A stretch of 64,000 nucleotides of DNA from Pseudocolwellia sp048296855 (GTDB lineage Bacteria > Pseudomonadota > Gammaproteobacteria > Enterobacterales > Alteromonadaceae): NCBI GenBank assembly GCA_048296855.1, contig CP182631.1. One strand, 5' to 3'. Every line of letters starts with the position of its first letter. Position 1 is the first letter of the stretch. Of the stretch, positions 63,050 through 64,000 are shown one piece after another. The notes beneath the pieces were generated by a model. The model was not told where the DNA came from. It worked only from the letters and a program-made list of their open reading frames with translations, and ran no database searches. The translations under genes and the position numbers were made by a program.

Positions 63050-64000
63050 TTACGCTGAGCGGGCAATAACACTTGGATGATTTTCCATATACTTGCTTAT
63101 ACTTTCTATTTCTTCAGCACTTAAATACAAACCGCGTTTAGTGCGTCGCCAAATAACATCTTCCACCGTTAATGCCCATTCATTTTCTATTAAATAATCA
63201 ACTTCTTTCGCGTATAGATCTTTACCAAAACATTCTCCGAGTGCTGCTTCGTTTTCTGCATCGTTTAGTAGAAGATGGCTATACGAGCCATAACTTCTAA
63301 CATAGCGGATAATTAAAGAATTTGATAACCATGGGTACTTGTTTCCTAACTCAGTTTCAAGGGTGCTTTTATTATCAAAATCTCCACCAGGTAAGGCTTT
63401 AAACTTAGTCCATGCAGGACCTATATTTGGAAAATATCGAGATACTTTGTTTACAGCAGCTTCAGATAGCTTTCTATAGGTGGTAATTTTTCCGCCAAAA
63501 ATAGATAAAATAGGTGTGTGCTTATCTTTATCACTTAGTTCTAAGGTATAATCCCGAGTTACGGCTTGTGCTGAGTCTGATTCATCATCGAGTAAAGGTC
63601 TCACACCAGAATAGGTGGTAACAATATCCTCTCGAGATGTTTTTTTGTTAAAATATTCATTAGTAATATTAATAAGATAATTAATCTCTTCATCAGAAAT
63701 TCTTACAGCACTTGGGTCACCTTTATGTTCGATGTCGGTGGTACCAATTAATGAGAACTCATCTTCAAAAGGTATTACAAATACAATACGTTGATCAGAA
63801 TTTTGTAACATATAAGCTTGTTTTTCATCATGGATGCGTGGAACAACAATATGGCTCCCTTTCACTAAACGAATATTTTGTGGTGATTTTATCGGTAAGG
63901 CATCATCAAATAACTTTGCTACCCAAGGACCAGATGCATTAACAATAGCTTTGGTTTTAACTTGAGTTTCTTTTCCTGTTAATACATCTTTCAGAGTAAC
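63050..64000 (-). CDS. glpD: Aerobic glycerol-3-phosphate dehydrogenase, C-terminal part (runs off window)
   Basis: Open at the right edge, where the coding frame continues without a start. The visible 316 residues include NASGPWVAKLFDD, IRLVKGSHIVVPRIH, FVIPFEDEFSLIGTTDIEHKG, YSGVRPLLDDESDSAQ and FGGKITTYRKLSE, collinear with E. coli GlpD. FAD enzyme passing electrons from glycerol 3-phosphate to quinone at the inner membrane. The N-terminal FAD motif lies outside the window. Confidence 0.96.
   Translation of the reverse strand, partial: VTLKDVLTGKETQVKTKAIVNASGPWVAKLFDDALPIKSPQNIRLVKGSHIVVPRIHDEKQAYMLQNSDQRIVFVIPFEDEFSLIGTTDIEHKGDPSAVRISDEEINYLINITNEYFNKKTSREDIVTTYSGVRPLLDDESDSAQAVTRDYTLELSDKDKHTPILSIFGGKITTYRKLSEAAVNKVSRYFPNIGPAWTKFKALPGGDFDNKSTLETELGNKYPWLSNSLIIRYVRSYGSYSHLLLNDAENEAALGECFGKDLYAKEVDYLIENEWALTVEDVIWRRTKRGLYLSAEEIESISKYMENHPSVIARSA

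Noticed and set aside
1..64000. CRISPR arrays, tRNA or rRNA genes, prophage, insertion sequences, integrons
   Set aside because: No regularly spaced direct repeats with unique spacers, no tRNA-like cloverleaf noticed in the gaps, and no transposase, integrase or phage structural gene among the frames.

Overview
The window is a contiguous, AT-rich (visibly well under 40% G+C), gene-dense piece of a gammaproteobacterial chromosome. Gene content and order (lolB-ispE-prs, hemA-prfA-prmC-sirB2-sirB1-kdsA, ubiG-gyrA-serC-aroA-cmk-rpsA-ihfB-lapAB-pyrF), PEP-CTERM proteins, a TonB receptor and palindromic intergenic repeats suggest a marine Alteromonadales member, most like Colwelliaceae (Colwellia/Thalassotalea). 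This is inferred from gene order and protein style, not from a search. No rRNA, tRNA, CRISPR array, prophage or insertion-sequence transposase was seen.

Layout: 0.2-16.4 kb is mostly housekeeping. It holds a PEP-CTERM protein, ychF-pth-rplY, a periplasmic binding protein, prs-ispE-lolB (lolB is broken by a one-base shift in a homopolymer), the divergent hemA-to-kdsA run, an orphan RES-domain gene, a spondin-type PEP-CTERM protein, and an LprI-like protein with yciI and yciB. 16.6-29.5 kb is one co-directional signalling operon: STAS, cheY, cheA, two cheW, a soluble receptor with a haem-ligand-less globin-like domain and three tandem PAS domains, cheR, cheD, cheB, a second receptor, a second STAS protein, a REC-PP2C-ATPase protein and an Hpt protein. 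It joins a full chemosensory array to a partner-switching phosphatase module. 29.5-33.4 kb is class Ia ribonucleotide reductase (nrdA, nrdB, ferredoxin) behind paired NrdR-type boxes. 33.8-46.3 kb is core metabolism and information processing.

The most interesting region is 46.4-57.1 kb. A GntR/UTRA repressor gene sits between a leftward operon (aldo-keto reductase, TauD-type Fe(II)/2-oxoglutarate dioxygenase, YeiH-type exporter) and rightward genes (GH31 glycosidase, sodium:solute symporter, TonB receptor). The same 12-bp palindrome, TCTTATATAAGA, lies in front of the reductase, the glycosidase and the TonB receptor, so these genes look like one regulon. Outer-membrane uptake, inner-membrane uptake, alpha-glycoside hydrolysis, oxygenolytic C-S cleavage, reduction of the resulting aldehyde and export of sulfite/sulfate together make a complete candidate pathway for a sulfosugar such as sulfoquinovose. 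The chemistry fits the known oxidative sulfoquinovose routes, with a TauD-type enzyme doing the desulfonation.

57.2-64 kb holds a 7TM-GGDEF-EAL phosphodiesterase, an alpha/beta-hydrolase lipoprotein, a Gfo/Idh/MocA oxidoreductase and the C-terminal part of glpD, which runs off the right edge. Related palindromic, MITE-like intergenic repeats occur at about 14.9, 38.4, 57.3 and 62.8 kb.
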